Part shown: positions 44,837-54,261 of the stretch, piece after piece | Position numbering within the stretch: the first letter of the stretch is position 1 | How the letters are laid out: each line of letters starts with the position of its first letter | Assembly (NCBI GenBank): GCA_025937835.1 | Contig: JAICQO010000031.1 | Coordinates: 1-62,842 of the forward strand | Source: Polyangiaceae bacterium | Lineage (GTDB): Bacteria > Myxococcota_A > Polyangia > Polyangiales > Polyangiaceae | DNA length: 62,842 nucleotides | Direction: 5' to 3' | Translations under genes and position numbers: made by a program | Notes under the pieces: generated by a model | The model's input: the letters and a program-made list of their open reading frames with translations, nothing else | What the model was told of the DNA's origin: nothing | The model's database searches: none

Positions 44837-46285
44837 ATGTTGAAACGATTGCTCGCTATCTTTGCGCTGATTGGACTCGCGCTGGTCGCGCTCCCGTCAG
44901 TCGGCAGGGCGGAGGAGGCGGCCCCGGCTGCTGCTGCGTCGCCAGCCGACCTCGAGGCCCGCATCGCCGACCTGGAAGCGTACGTGAACAACACCGGTCG
45001 TGCGGACAATGCCACGAGCAAGGTCTTCGCTCCTGGTCCGGGCCACAACACTTGGCTGATGGTCTGTTCCGCATTGGTGCTGTTCATGACCTTGCCGGGC
45101 CTCGCGCTCTTTTACGGTGGTTTGGTCCGACAAAAGAACGTGCTCAGCGTGATGGCGCAATGCCTCGGCCTCGCCGGCGCCGTGACGCTCTTGTGGTGGG
45201 CGGTCGGGTACAGTCTGGCGTTCGCGCCTGGCAACCCGTTCGTGGGCGGGCTCGACTTCGCCGCCTTCAACGGCGTCGACGAGAAGCCCGGCCCTCTTCC
45301 GTGGGTGTCTCACAACATCTTCGCGATCTTCCAGCTGATGTTCGCGATCATCACTCCCGCGCTCGTCGTGGGCGCGATCGCCGAACGCATGAAGTACAGC
45401 GCGGTGATGCTGTTCTCGCTGTGCTGGATGCTCGTCGTTTACTTCCCCCTGGCGCACATGATCTGGGGCGGCGACGGCTTCATGAACGGCCTCGGCAACG
45501 CGGACGCGGCCATCAAGGCCATCGACTTCGCCGGCGGCACGGTCGTGCACATGAGCTCGGGTTGGTCGGCGCTCGTGCTCTGCCTGATCCTCGGCAAGCG
45601 CAAGGGCTTCGGTCAGGAGAACTTCGCGCCGCACAGCGTGGTGCTCACCATGGTGGGCACGGGCATGCTCTGGGTCGGCTGGTACGGCTTCAACGCCGGC
45701 AGCGCGGGTGCGGCCGATGGCGTTGCTTCGAACGCCTTCGTGGCAACGACGTTTGCGGCTGCCATCGGGGGTCTCTCGTGGCCCGCCATGGAGTGGATCA
45801 CCCGCGGCAAGCCCACCGTGCTCGGCTTCTGCTCCGGGGTGGTCGGCGGCCTGGTCGCGATCACGCCGTGCGCCGGCTTCGTCACTGCCACGAGCAGCGT
45901 CATCATCGGTGTCCTGGGCGGTGTGGTTCCGTTCTTCGCCTGCACCAAGCTCAAGAACGCGCTCGGCTACGACGACGCGCTCGACACGTTCGGCATCCAC
46001 GGCGTGGGCGGTACGCTCGGCGCGCTGCTGTGCGGCATCTTCGCGGATCCGGCGGCGAACGGCGCTCTGAACAGCGACACGATCAAGGACTACGTCGGCG
46101 GCACGCTCTGGCTCGAGCAGCTGAAGGCGATGGGCTTCACGATCGTGCTCAGCGTCGGGGCTACCGCGGTCCTCGCGTACGCGGTCAAGGCCATCGTCGG
46201 TCTGCGGCCGAGCATCGAGGACGAGGAGACTGGCCTCGACCTGTCGGACCACGGCGAGCGCGGGTACCACCTGGGCGAGGCCTGA
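44837..46285 (+). CDS. Ammonium transporter (Amt family)
   Basis: A 482-residue transporter with a signal peptide of about 25 residues and about eleven membrane segments. The family blocks FYGGLVRQKNVLS, DFAGGTVVHMSSGWSAL and HGVGGTLGAL are present; these include pore-lining His residues. A short Ala/Glu-rich coiled segment precedes the first helix. It moves ammonium into the cell, and is usually controlled by GlnK, which is not adjacent here. Start chosen from the ribosome site. A strong hairpin follows the stop. Confidence 0.93.
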   Translation: MLKRLLAIFALIGLALVALPSVGRAEEAAPAAAASPADLEARIADLEAYVNNTGRADNATSKVFAPGPGHNTWLMVCSALVLFMTLPGLALFYGGLVRQKNVLSVMAQCLGLAGAVTLLWWAVGYSLAFAPGNPFVGGLDFAAFNGVDEKPGPLPWVSHNIFAIFQLMFAIITPALVVGAIAERMKYSAVMLFSLCWMLVVYFPLAHMIWGGDGFMNGLGNADAAIKAIDFAGGTVVHMSSGWSALVLCLILGKRKGFGQENFAPHSVVLTMVGTGMLWVGWYGFNAGSAGAADGVASNAFVATTFAAAIGGLSWPAMEWITRGKPTVLGFCSGVVGGLVAITPCAGFVTATSSVIIGVLGGVVPFFACTKLKNALGYDDALDTFGIHGVGGTLGALLCGIFADPAANGALNSDTIKDYVGGTLWLEQLKAMGFTIVLSVGATAVLAYAVKAIVGLRPSIEDEETGLDLSDHGERGYHLGEA

Positions 46286-46340
46286 TCGAGTCTCGAGTCC
46301 GCTCCGGTTAGCGGAAAATCGAGCAAAACCACAGCGAGTT

Positions 46341-46378
46341 GCGCCCGTGGCGGTCTCCGTCACGGGCGCGGCGCTTTT
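46341..46378 (+). terminator. Rho-independent terminator after the ammonium transporter gene
   Basis: GCGCCCGTG pairs perfectly with CACGGGCGC across an 11-base loop and is followed by a short T run. It lies 55 bases past the amt stop and before the next lipoprotein gene. Confidence 0.65.
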
Positions 46379-46455
46379 GTGGGGTTCCGAGGCCCGCCGC
46401 GGAGGCTCGGGCCTTCGAGTTGCTAACCCGCGCAAACTCTGGTTTACGGTTCGTC

Positions 46456-47214
46456 ATGCGGATCAGCCTGTTCCGACTCGTTCCGGTTGCTCTCGTCCCC
46501 CTGCTTTCCCTCACCGGCTGCGACAAGCTGCCGATCCCGGGGCTGTCCGGCGCGGATCCCGCCAAGTGCACGCAGGCGCTCGAGGTCACGCGTCGCTCGA
46601 TCTCGCTCGAGGACTTCGCGAGCGCACAGACCTGGCGCGAGTACGCCTGGAAGCAATGCGACGATCGGGCCTCGCTCGAGGCGCTCGACAAGGAGCTGAC
46701 CGCAAAGCGCACCGAGGTCGAGACCCGGAAGCACGAGCTCGAGATGAAGAACGCCAATCGGCGCGAGCTGCTCAAGGTGTTCTTGTCGTGGGTGCAGAGC
46801 AACCGCGCGGATCCGTCGCGCGCATCCGCGACGCCAACCTGTGAGCCGCCGGCCGCGGGCGACCCGAAGGGCGAGAAATCGGAAGACCGCTTCTGCAGCG
46901 CGACTCGCAACGCCGGCTCGCACGTCTTCAACGTCCGCTACTACCAGTCGCAGCCGACCGCAGCTCGCTTCTGGGTGCGCCTGCCCGACGCCACGACTTG
47001 TGAAGAGCTCGGCGCCCCGACCGTCGTGAAAAAGTGGCAAGTTCCCGCCGTCGGCGGCCGCACTACCGAGCGTTTCCGCTGCTCCTTCACGTCGGGCCCG
47101 CTCTCCGGCCTGCACGTCGTCGGCAGCCAGGCGGTCAACGCCGAGCTCTACGTCTTCGACCCGACATTTCTGGAGAAAGCGCCGGAGCAAAAGACGCTGT
47201 TGGAAGGCAGCTAG
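46456..47214 (+). CDS. Lipoprotein of unknown function with coiled-coil segment
   Basis: A 252-residue protein. The signal is a clean lipoprotein one: MRISLFR then a hydrophobic core and LSLTGC (Cys 22). A charged helix with coiled-coil pattern covers about 75-110 (DKELTAKRTEVETRKHELEMKN). The C-terminal domain is beta-rich with several cysteines. I chose the ATG at 46456 because it alone gives the lipoprotein signal; the frame is open upstream through the terminator hairpin. No known family. Confidence 0.8.
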   Translation: MRISLFRLVPVALVPLLSLTGCDKLPIPGLSGADPAKCTQALEVTRRSISLEDFASAQTWREYAWKQCDDRASLEALDKELTAKRTEVETRKHELEMKNANRRELLKVFLSWVQSNRADPSRASATPTCEPPAAGDPKGEKSEDRFCSATRNAGSHVFNVRYYQSQPTAARFWVRLPDATTCEELGAPTVVKKWQVPAVGGRTTERFRCSFTSGPLSGLHVVGSQAVNAELYVFDPTFLEKAPEQKTLLEGS

Positions 47215-47238
47215 TCTAGCTAGCCGCCGGCCCCCCGG

Positions 47239-48819
47239 TCACTCCTTCGTCTTCAAAAAGCGAATCTCCGGTGCTTCCTTGGCCGTGGTCTCGAGGTGCC
47301 AGGCGTTGCGCGCGAGGAAAACCGGCTGGTCTCGATGGTCATCGGCCATGTAGCCCTCGTTCTTGCGGGTGAAGGCTTCGAGGGCCTTGTGGTCGTCGGC
47401 CTCGAGCCAGCGCGCGGTGAAAAGGCCCGCGCTCTCGAACGCAACCGGGATGTCGTATTCGGTCTGGATGCGATCGGCGAGCACGTCGAACTGCAGCGCA
47501 CCGACGACGCCGACGATGTAGTAGCCGCCGAAACGCGGCTTGAAAATCCGCGCCACGCCCTCTTCCGCGAGCTGCTCGAGCGCGCGCGTCAGGTGCTTCG
47601 CGCGCATCGGATCGGTCGGACGCACGCGCTGCAGGAGCTCCGGCGCGAAGCTCGGGATGCCCACGAACGTGAGCTCTTCGCCGTCGGACAGCGTGTCCCC
47701 GATCGACAGCTTGCCGTGGTTCGGGATGCCGACGATGTCACCCGCGACGGCTTCTTCCATCAGCTCGCGGTCCTGCGCCAGAAACAGCACGGGGTTGTGC
47801 ACGCTGAGCGTCGCCCCCGAACGCGGGTGGAGCAGCTTGGCGCCGCGCCGGAACAACCCGGAGCACACGCGCAAGAAGGCGATCCGATCGCGGTGCCGTG
47901 GATCCATGTTGGCCTGCACCTTGAAAACGAAGCCGCTGACCCGCTCCTCGGCCGGGTCCACCACGCGCTGTTTGGCTTTCTGCGGTCGCGGCTGCGGCGC
48001 GATCTCGGCGATACCCTGGAGCAGCTCGCGCACGCCGAAGCTGTTGATGGCGCTGCCGAAGAACACCGGCGTCAGATGACCCTCGCGGTAGGCCGAGAGC
48101 TCGAACTTCGGGCACAGGCTCTTCACCATCTCGACCTCTTCACGGAGCTTGTCCGCGGCGCCCTCGGGCAAGATCTCGTCGAGGTTCGGGTCTTCGATGC
48201 CGTGGGAGACACCCTTCGTGCCCTGCACACGCTCGCGGGCGCGCTCGGTCAGGATCAGCTGGTCCTTGAACAGGTCGTAGCAGCCGAGAAAGCTCCGCCC
48301 CATGCCGATCGGCCAGCTCGCGGGCGTGACGTCGAGCGCCAGCGTCTTCTCGATCTCGTCCATCAGATCGAACGGATCGCGGCCTTCGCGGTCGAGCTTG
48401 TTGATGAAGGTGATGATCGGCACGTCGCGAAGTCGGCAGACCTCGAACAGCTTGCGGGTCTGCTCCTCGATGCCCTTCGCGGCGTCGAGCACCATGATCG
48501 CCGAGTCGACGGCCGTGAGCGTGCGGTACGTGTCTTCGCTGAAATCCTGATGTCCCGGCGTGTCGAGCAGGTTCAGGATCTTGCCCTCGAACTCGAAGGT
48601 CATCGCCGACGCGGACACCGAGATGCCGCGCTCCTTCTCGACCTTCATCCAATCCGAGCGCGCCCGGCGCTGCTCGCCGCGGGCCTTCACCGCCCCCGCC
48701 AGCTGGATCGCACCGCCGAACAACAGCAGCTTCTCGGTGAGGGTGGTCTTCCCGGCGTCCGGATGCGAAATGATGGCGAAGGTGCGGCGTCGCGCGACCG
48801 CGGCCTCGAGCGGGGTCAT
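47239..48819 (-). CDS. prfC: Peptide chain release factor 3
   Basis: A 526-residue translational GTPase. G1 ISHPDAGKTTLTEKL, G3 DTPGHQDFSEDTYRTL, and G4 NKLDREGRDP are intact, and the later EERVSGFVFKVQANMDPRHRDR block is typical of RF3. It releases RF1/RF2 from the ribosome after termination. The length matches the family. It converges on the coiled-coil lipoprotein gene with 24 bases between. Confidence 0.97.
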   Translation of the reverse strand: MTPLEAAVARRRTFAIISHPDAGKTTLTEKLLLFGGAIQLAGAVKARGEQRRARSDWMKVEKERGISVSASAMTFEFEGKILNLLDTPGHQDFSEDTYRTLTAVDSAIMVLDAAKGIEEQTRKLFEVCRLRDVPIITFINKLDREGRDPFDLMDEIEKTLALDVTPASWPIGMGRSFLGCYDLFKDQLILTERARERVQGTKGVSHGIEDPNLDEILPEGAADKLREEVEMVKSLCPKFELSAYREGHLTPVFFGSAINSFGVRELLQGIAEIAPQPRPQKAKQRVVDPAEERVSGFVFKVQANMDPRHRDRIAFLRVCSGLFRRGAKLLHPRSGATLSVHNPVLFLAQDRELMEEAVAGDIVGIPNHGKLSIGDTLSDGEELTFVGIPSFAPELLQRVRPTDPMRAKHLTRALEQLAEEGVARIFKPRFGGYYIVGVVGALQFDVLADRIQTEYDIPVAFESAGLFTARWLEADDHKALEAFTRKNEGYMADDHRDQPVFLARNAWHLETTAKEAPEIRFLKTKE

Positions 48820-48891
48820 GGCGGGGGGCTTGTACCACCATCCGCCGGCCGAGCATTCGTCGCCGCCGCCGGGACTTGGTAGCCTCGGCGC

Positions 48892-51372
48892 GTGAAGCTC
48901 AAGCGCGCACTGGCCGTTGCCGGGGCCGCGGCTCTGGCCGCGCTCGGCGGCTGGTTTCTGTTCGGCGGCCGAGGCGAGAAGCCAAGGCGCGCCTTTCCGC
49001 CGCTACCCTACCGAGCGGCCGGGGTCACGATCTCGAGCGTCCCGTCCGGGGGCCTGGCTTCGGGCGAGACCGTCCAGGGGCTCGGCGGCGACTACCTGGT
49101 GCAGAACGGCAAGATCGCCTTCGTCGTCGGTGGCGAGAACCCAGGTCTCGAACGCCGCGCTCGGCGCGGTGCGCTGATCGATCTGGTTGCCCGCGGCGAG
49201 TTCCTGGCGGACGAGCTCATCGATTTTCGCACCATCGCCAACGTCGACGGCAAGCCGCTCAGCCTGCACGTCATCGGCACCGAGCTCGTCACCGCCGCCA
49301 AATTTCCGCACGTGCGGGTCGAGCAGGCTACCCAGGACGGCCGCGTGAAGCTCGTCACCGATCTGCTCGCGGCGCCGAGGTCCCACGGCATCCGCGTCCA
49401 GAGCGAGCTCACGAACCTCGGGGATCGCCCGCTACGCGCGGTCGAGCTCGGAGATCGAACGCGCTGGCCCGGGGCGCCCTCGTTCGCGCCGCGCCTCGGT
49501 TTTCCGAAAGTCGGCACGCGCGCCGAAATCCCGTGGCTCGCGCGACAGGGACGCAGCTTGTCGTACGCGCTGGCGTTTCCGAGCGGGCCCGTCGCGGCGA
49601 GCTTCTTCTTCGATCGCATCGGGCAAATTGGCCAGGAAACTCTGGCGCGGCTCGGCGACCTCCCCGCCGGGGCCTCGGCGCAGTTCACGCGCGACCTGTT
49701 GGTCGTGGAAGGCGATCTCGGGCACGCCGCCGAGCTCGCGTTGAAGGCGACCGGTCGAAAGCTCGGTAAAGTTTCGGGCAAGCTCGAGCCCGCCCCGACC
49801 TGGGCTCGCCTCGACGCCCTCTACCCCGACGGCAAGCCCGCGCTGTCCGTGCGCGCCGCGGACGACGGCCGCTACTCCTTGCCGCTCCCGCCCGGCGATT
49901 ACCTCGTGAAGCTCGAGGCCCCGGGAGGCACCGATCAAGCCCAGGTCCGCGTCGAAGCGGGCGCGACCGTCACTCCGCGCTTGATCGCCCCCGAGGCCGG
50001 CCTGCTCAAGTACCGCGTCGTCAGCGACACCGGCGTGCTCTTGCCGTCGCGGTTGGTGATTCGTGGCATCGCGCCGACCGCTGATCCCGAGCTCGGCCCG
50101 GGCGAGCAAAACGTCGTCTTCACGCGCACGGGTGAGGGTCAGGTCGAGCTCCGCCCCGGTCGCTACAAGGTCGTGTTCACTCACGGCCCCGAATACAATC
50201 TGCTCGAGAAGGAGATCGACGTGAGCTCTGCGATCGGCGACGCCGTGCACGCCACGCTCGAGCGTGTGGTCGACACGCGCGGCTGGATCGGCTGCGACTT
50301 CCATGTCCACGCCGCGCCGTCGCACGACTCCAGCGTCACGCTCGACGATCGCGTGATGTCGCTCGTGGCCGAGGGCGTGGAGTTCGCCGTGCCCACCGAC
50401 CACAACCACGTGACCGATTACGAACCCTCGATCCATCGTGAGAACGCCCAGGCTTCGCTGGGTACGACCTCGGGCGTGGAGGTCACGACCTTGAGCTGGG
50501 GTCATTTCAACGCCTTCCCGTACCCGCTCGCCGAGCCACCTCCGCCGTACGCGGGCGTCGGGCCCCGCGAAATCTTCGCCCACGTCCGAGCGCGCGCGCC
50601 GTCCGCGGTGATCCAGGTGAACCACCCACGCATGCCCGGAGTCGGCTACTTCAACCGCATCGAGCTCGACTCCGCGACGGGGCTCGCCGCCTCCGAAGAC
50701 TCCGCGCTCGAGTTCGACGCGCTCGAGGTCGTCAACGGCTACGACCTCGAGGCGCCCGGCTTCATCCAGCAGAGTTTGCGCGAATACTTCGCCTTGCTCA
50801 ACGTCGGACGCCGCTACACGGCCACCGGCAACTCGGACTCACATCGTTTGATCATCAACTGGGTCGGATACCCCAGAACCTACGTGCGTGTGGCGGACGA
50901 TCGCCCCGGCTCGGTGGGCGGCGCCGACGTCGCGCAGGCGCTCGCTCGCGGTCAGGTCGTGGTCGCAAACGGCATTTTCCCCGTGATTTTGGCGAATGGC
51001 ACGGCCGGCCCGGGGGACACGGTCACCGGCAGGCGGGTGACGATGGACATCGAAGCCAGGGCACCCCGCTGGGTGGACGTGAGCAGCGCGGAGCTGTGGG
51101 TCAACGGCGCCCTGATCGAGTCCGCGCCCCGTCGCGCCTTCAACGGGGGCACACGGCGCCTGCTCTGGCGCACCGAGCTCGATCTCGAAGAAGACGCGTG
51201 GATCGTCCTGGTCGTGCGCGGCGAGCGCCCGATGTCGAGCGTGTTCGTGGGACGCCGCGTGTTGCCCTTCGCCTTCACCAACCCGCTGTTCGTCGACGCG
51301 AACGAGGACGGCGTGCTCGACGCGCCGGAGCAAAAGTCCCCGATGCCCAGCGCTTCGGTCGCGCCACCCTAG
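48892..51372 (+). CDS. CehA/McbA-like PHP-fold metallohydrolase, large exported or membrane-anchored form
   Basis: An 826-residue protein with a GTG start and an N-terminal membrane segment. Residues about 25-460 are beta-rich, with Ig/carboxypeptidase-regulatory-like segments (KPALSVRAADDGRYSLPLPPG). From about 463 the metal site CDFHVHAAPSHDS (H471, H473) and VPTDHNHVTDY match PHP domains of CehA/McbA type, with later NGYDLEA and ATGNSDSHRL completing the ligands. A C-terminal beta domain follows. CehA and McbA hydrolyse carbaryl, but most relatives have no known substrate. The gene is divergent from prfC. Confidence 0.82.
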   Translation: MKLKRALAVAGAAALAALGGWFLFGGRGEKPRRAFPPLPYRAAGVTISSVPSGGLASGETVQGLGGDYLVQNGKIAFVVGGENPGLERRARRGALIDLVARGEFLADELIDFRTIANVDGKPLSLHVIGTELVTAAKFPHVRVEQATQDGRVKLVTDLLAAPRSHGIRVQSELTNLGDRPLRAVELGDRTRWPGAPSFAPRLGFPKVGTRAEIPWLARQGRSLSYALAFPSGPVAASFFFDRIGQIGQETLARLGDLPAGASAQFTRDLLVVEGDLGHAAELALKATGRKLGKVSGKLEPAPTWARLDALYPDGKPALSVRAADDGRYSLPLPPGDYLVKLEAPGGTDQAQVRVEAGATVTPRLIAPEAGLLKYRVVSDTGVLLPSRLVIRGIAPTADPELGPGEQNVVFTRTGEGQVELRPGRYKVVFTHGPEYNLLEKEIDVSSAIGDAVHATLERVVDTRGWIGCDFHVHAAPSHDSSVTLDDRVMSLVAEGVEFAVPTDHNHVTDYEPSIHRENAQASLGTTSGVEVTTLSWGHFNAFPYPLAEPPPPYAGVGPREIFAHVRARAPSAVIQVNHPRMPGVGYFNRIELDSATGLAASEDSALEFDALEVVNGYDLEAPGFIQQSLREYFALLNVGRRYTATGNSDSHRLIINWVGYPRTYVRVADDRPGSVGGADVAQALARGQVVVANGIFPVILANGTAGPGDTVTGRRVTMDIEARAPRWVDVSSAELWVNGALIESAPRRAFNGGTRRLLWRTELDLEEDAWIVLVVRGERPMSSVFVGRRVLPFAFTNPLFVDANEDGVLDAPEQKSPMPSASVAPP

Positions 51373-51482
51373 CGCTGCCGTCGAGCCGTGGCCGCGCGGA
51401 GCTCTGCAGCCAGCGCGATCTCACTCGTTGATTTGCCAGGCGGAATGGGGCGTATGTAGGGAACTGACGGCCTGGCGGAGCT

Positions 51483-52451
51483 TCAGCGAGGAGCCTTCCG
51501 CGACCACAGCTCTCGCAGGTACGGAAACAGCGTTTCGCCCATGGCGTGCAGATGATCGCAGTGAGCCGGAGCATCCATCCCCGCATACCCCTGCACGTGC
51601 AGGTTGCCGCGATCCGCACGGCTCGTGAGCGTCATGCCGGGGCGCGGCCCTTGGCTGTTCTGGCTGACGCGCGGGACGTTCTGCTGCATGAGCAAGAAGC
51701 TCGCGGTCTCCGTGGTGCTCGCGTACGGCGTCGCGATCGACGAGTGCGTGATGGCGAACAGCTTCTCGCCGGCGGCGGCGCGATCGGCGTAGAGGCTGAA
51801 CGGCGCCATGATCAGCGGGTTGATCTGGCGCTGGGCCTTGTGCTCGGGGTCGAAGCCCGCATGCAGTCCGTCGGCCAGCAACACCGCGTCCACGCGATCG
51901 GCCAGCTGCGGTCGATCGAGGATCTTCCAGACCGCGCCGTAGCCGGCGCTCCAGGCGCTCAGCGCAATCCGCCGCTGCTTCTTCGAAGCTCCGGGGCAGA
52001 GGTCGGCGACGACGTCACCGAGACGCACGAGCGCATCTTCGAACGCGCCCTTCTGGGCGAACGTGTCCTCGTACTTGCCCGAGCCGATGCCCAGGTTGAA
52101 GATCGCGAGCACGCCGCCGATCCCCGAGCGCTCGTAGCTCGGCTCCATCGAGGTGGGCGCGCCGTGGAAATGCACGACCAGGTCGTACGGCTGCTCCACC
52201 GAACGGCAGCCCTCGGGGATGAACACGACGCGGCCCTGGCGGGTCACGTGGCGGAGCGGAGCGTCCGTCGCGTCGCTCTTCGTCAATGCGTCGTTCAGCG
52301 AGATGCCGAGCGCGTTGTCGATTTCGCTGCGTGCAGCGGTGGTCATGCCCACGGGCACGCGCGGCATGGTCGCGCCGTTGTCCCCGACCTCTGCGCCCAC
52401 CCGACCCATGACCATGTAGTAGCCGAGCACCAGCGCTGCGAGAATACGCAT
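51483..52451 (-). CDS. Exported alpha/beta-hydrolase-like protein
   Basis: A 322-residue protein with a short signal (MRILAALVLGYYMVMG). The alpha/beta-hydrolase core is visible: oxyanion region VVHFHGAP, nucleophile elbow SAWSAGYG, acidic residue near LLADGLHAGF and histidine in AHCDHLHAMG. It would be a periplasmic or secreted serine hydrolase of unknown substrate. A near-consensus promoter lies directly before its start, giving an almost leaderless message. Confidence 0.75.
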   Translation of the reverse strand: MRILAALVLGYYMVMGRVGAEVGDNGATMPRVPVGMTTAARSEIDNALGISLNDALTKSDATDAPLRHVTRQGRVVFIPEGCRSVEQPYDLVVHFHGAPTSMEPSYERSGIGGVLAIFNLGIGSGKYEDTFAQKGAFEDALVRLGDVVADLCPGASKKQRRIALSAWSAGYGAVWKILDRPQLADRVDAVLLADGLHAGFDPEHKAQRQINPLIMAPFSLYADRAAAGEKLFAITHSSIATPYASTTETASFLLMQQNVPRVSQNSQGPRPGMTLTSRADRGNLHVQGYAGMDAPAHCDHLHAMGETLFPYLRELWSRKAPR

Positions 52452-52460
52452 TGAGTGTAA

Positions 52461-52490
52461 GTTATAGGGGAGTCGTTCTTTGGATGTCTA
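52461..52490 (-). promoter_or_regulatory. Likely sigma-70-type promoter of the exported hydrolase gene
   Basis: Read on the minus strand, TAGACA (52485-52490) and TATAAC (52461-52466) are separated by 18 bases. TAGACA is also the known -35 of a Myxococcus housekeeping promoter. The -10 ends ten bases before the ATG at 52451, so the mRNA would have almost no leader. No transcript data are visible. Confidence 0.55.
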
Positions 52491-52595
52491 CTCGAAATCT
52501 CGCGCAATGAGCGGATCCGTCGCAGGATCTACGCTGTCTCAGCGCTATCGCGCACCTCTCAGGACTCGCGTGGACGCGCGACGGACACTGTAATC

Positions 52596-54017
52596 ATGCA
52601 GCGCTATCGAACGAAAATCGGCGGAAGAACTCGCGAAACCAGCCGCTTCGAGTTGGTGACAAATCCCTACGACGGAACACCAGTGGGTGAAGTGGGTGTC
52701 GGCTCCGAAGCCGAGATTCACGCGGCGATTGCGAGCGCAGCGGATGGATTTCAGCTGACCAAACGGCTCGCGACGCACGAGCGCGCGCTCTTGCTCACCG
52801 CCATCGCCGCGCGTCTCAGCGCGCGTGCCGAAGAGTTCACGCGCCTCATCACCCTGGAGAGTGGCAAGCCGATCCGTTATGCGCGCGCGGAGGTGCTGCG
52901 CGCGATCACCACCTTCACGCTGGCCGCGGCCGAGGTGCGCGGCATGGGGGGCGAGGTGCAGCCGATCGACCAGCAGGCGGGCTACGAAGGGCGCCTGTGC
53001 TTGCACTGCCGGGTGCCGCGCGGCCCGGTCGCGGCGATCTCGCCCTTCAACTTCCCGCTCAACCTCACCGTGCACAAGCTCGCGCCGGCGCTGGCGGTCG
53101 GCGCCGCGGTGGTGTTGAAGCCGCCCGCGCAATCCCCGCTCACCGCGCACGTGCTCTCGGACATCGTCGAACAATCGGGCGCACCGCCCGGCGCGTTCAA
53201 CGTCGTGCATTGCCCTCCGGAGGTCGGCGAGCGGCTCGTGACCGACGACCGCATCCGAGTTCTGAGCTTCACCGGCAGCGCCGATCTCGGCTGGCGACTC
53301 AAGAGCCTGGCCGGCAAGAAGCAGGTCACCCTCGAGCTCGGCGGCAATTCGCCGTGTATCATCGACGCCGGTACCGACCTCGAGCGCGTGATGCCGCGCC
53401 TGGTCGAGGCCGCCTTCGCCAGCGCCGGTCAAGTTTGCATCCGCGCGCAGCGCATGATCGTCCACGCCGACCTGTTCGAGCGCTTCTGTGATCGGTTCGT
53501 GGCGCTCTCCGAGCAAGTGGTTTGCGGTGATCCCCTCGACGAGCGAACCATGGTAGGTCCGCTGATCGAGGCGCGCCACGTGGATCGCGTCCTCAGCTGG
53601 GTCCACGAGGCGCAGTCCAACGGCGCGCGCTTGCTCGCGGGCGGTCGCTGTGAAGGCCGGGTCGTCTCGCCGACGGTGCTCGTCGACGTCAAACCCGACG
53701 CCCGTCTTTCTCGCGAAGAGATCTTCGGCCCCGTGACGATCATCGAGCGCGCCCTGAACTTCGACGAGGCCATCGCGATCGCCAACCGCGGTCGCTACGG
53801 GCTCCAGGCCGGCGTGTTCACCCCGCGCCTCGAGCACGCCATGCGCGCCTTCGATCAGCTCGAGTTCGGCGGAGTCATGGTCAACGACACTCCCATGTTC
53901 CGCAGCGACGCCTACCCCTTCGGTGGCATGAAAGACTCGGGCTTCGGCCGCGAAGGCGTGCGCTTCGCCATGGAAGAGATGACCGAGCACAAGACCCTCA
54001 CCCTGCGCTCCGGCTAA
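52596..54017 (+). CDS. NAD(P)-dependent aldehyde dehydrogenase
   Basis: A 473-residue ALDH-superfamily enzyme. The cofactor region SFTGSADLGWRLK, the catalytic Glu in VTLELGGNSP, the catalytic Cys in AGQVCIRAQR and the EEIFGPV block are all present. The sequence also carries PFNFPLNL, which fixes the N-terminal domain. It oxidises an aldehyde to the acid with NAD(P)+, but the substrate is not clear; it resembles the succinate-semialdehyde/lactaldehyde group. The stop is followed by a non-coding stretch with inverted repeats. Confidence 0.9.
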   Translation: MQRYRTKIGGRTRETSRFELVTNPYDGTPVGEVGVGSEAEIHAAIASAADGFQLTKRLATHERALLLTAIAARLSARAEEFTRLITLESGKPIRYARAEVLRAITTFTLAAAEVRGMGGEVQPIDQQAGYEGRLCLHCRVPRGPVAAISPFNFPLNLTVHKLAPALAVGAAVVLKPPAQSPLTAHVLSDIVEQSGAPPGAFNVVHCPPEVGERLVTDDRIRVLSFTGSADLGWRLKSLAGKKQVTLELGGNSPCIIDAGTDLERVMPRLVEAAFASAGQVCIRAQRMIVHADLFERFCDRFVALSEQVVCGDPLDERTMVGPLIEARHVDRVLSWVHEAQSNGARLLAGGRCEGRVVSPTVLVDVKPDARLSREEIFGPVTIIERALNFDEAIAIANRGRYGLQAGVFTPRLEHAMRAFDQLEFGGVMVNDTPMFRSDAYPFGGMKDSGFGREGVRFAMEEMTEHKTLTLRSG

Positions 54018-54261
54018 CCCGTCACGGCAACGTCGCAGTGCGGCGTTGGGAGATGGATGCAACAGGAAGGCCGGAAAACAAGAAGGCCGGACCCAAGAGA
54101 TTGAGCCGAGCAGGGTCAGGCAAATCGAAGCCAAGCGTTGCAGCGCCTAAACATCGCCGAACAAAGTCGCGCATTGCGCCCCCCCCAACAATCTGGGCTT
54201 CCCATCTTCCCGGCTTCCTGTTGCACCCCCTTTTTCCGCCGCCCGCGCCGTCGCTGAGCCG
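54018..54261. repeat. Convergent intergenic region with long-spaced inverted repeat
   Basis: TGCAACAGGAAG at 54058-54069 recurs inverted at 54214-54225, and both copies continue into related GGAAG(G)CCGG motifs. The region lies between two convergent genes. It could be a terminator-like structure or a small non-autonomous repeat of the genome. No gene is visible here. Confidence 0.55.
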
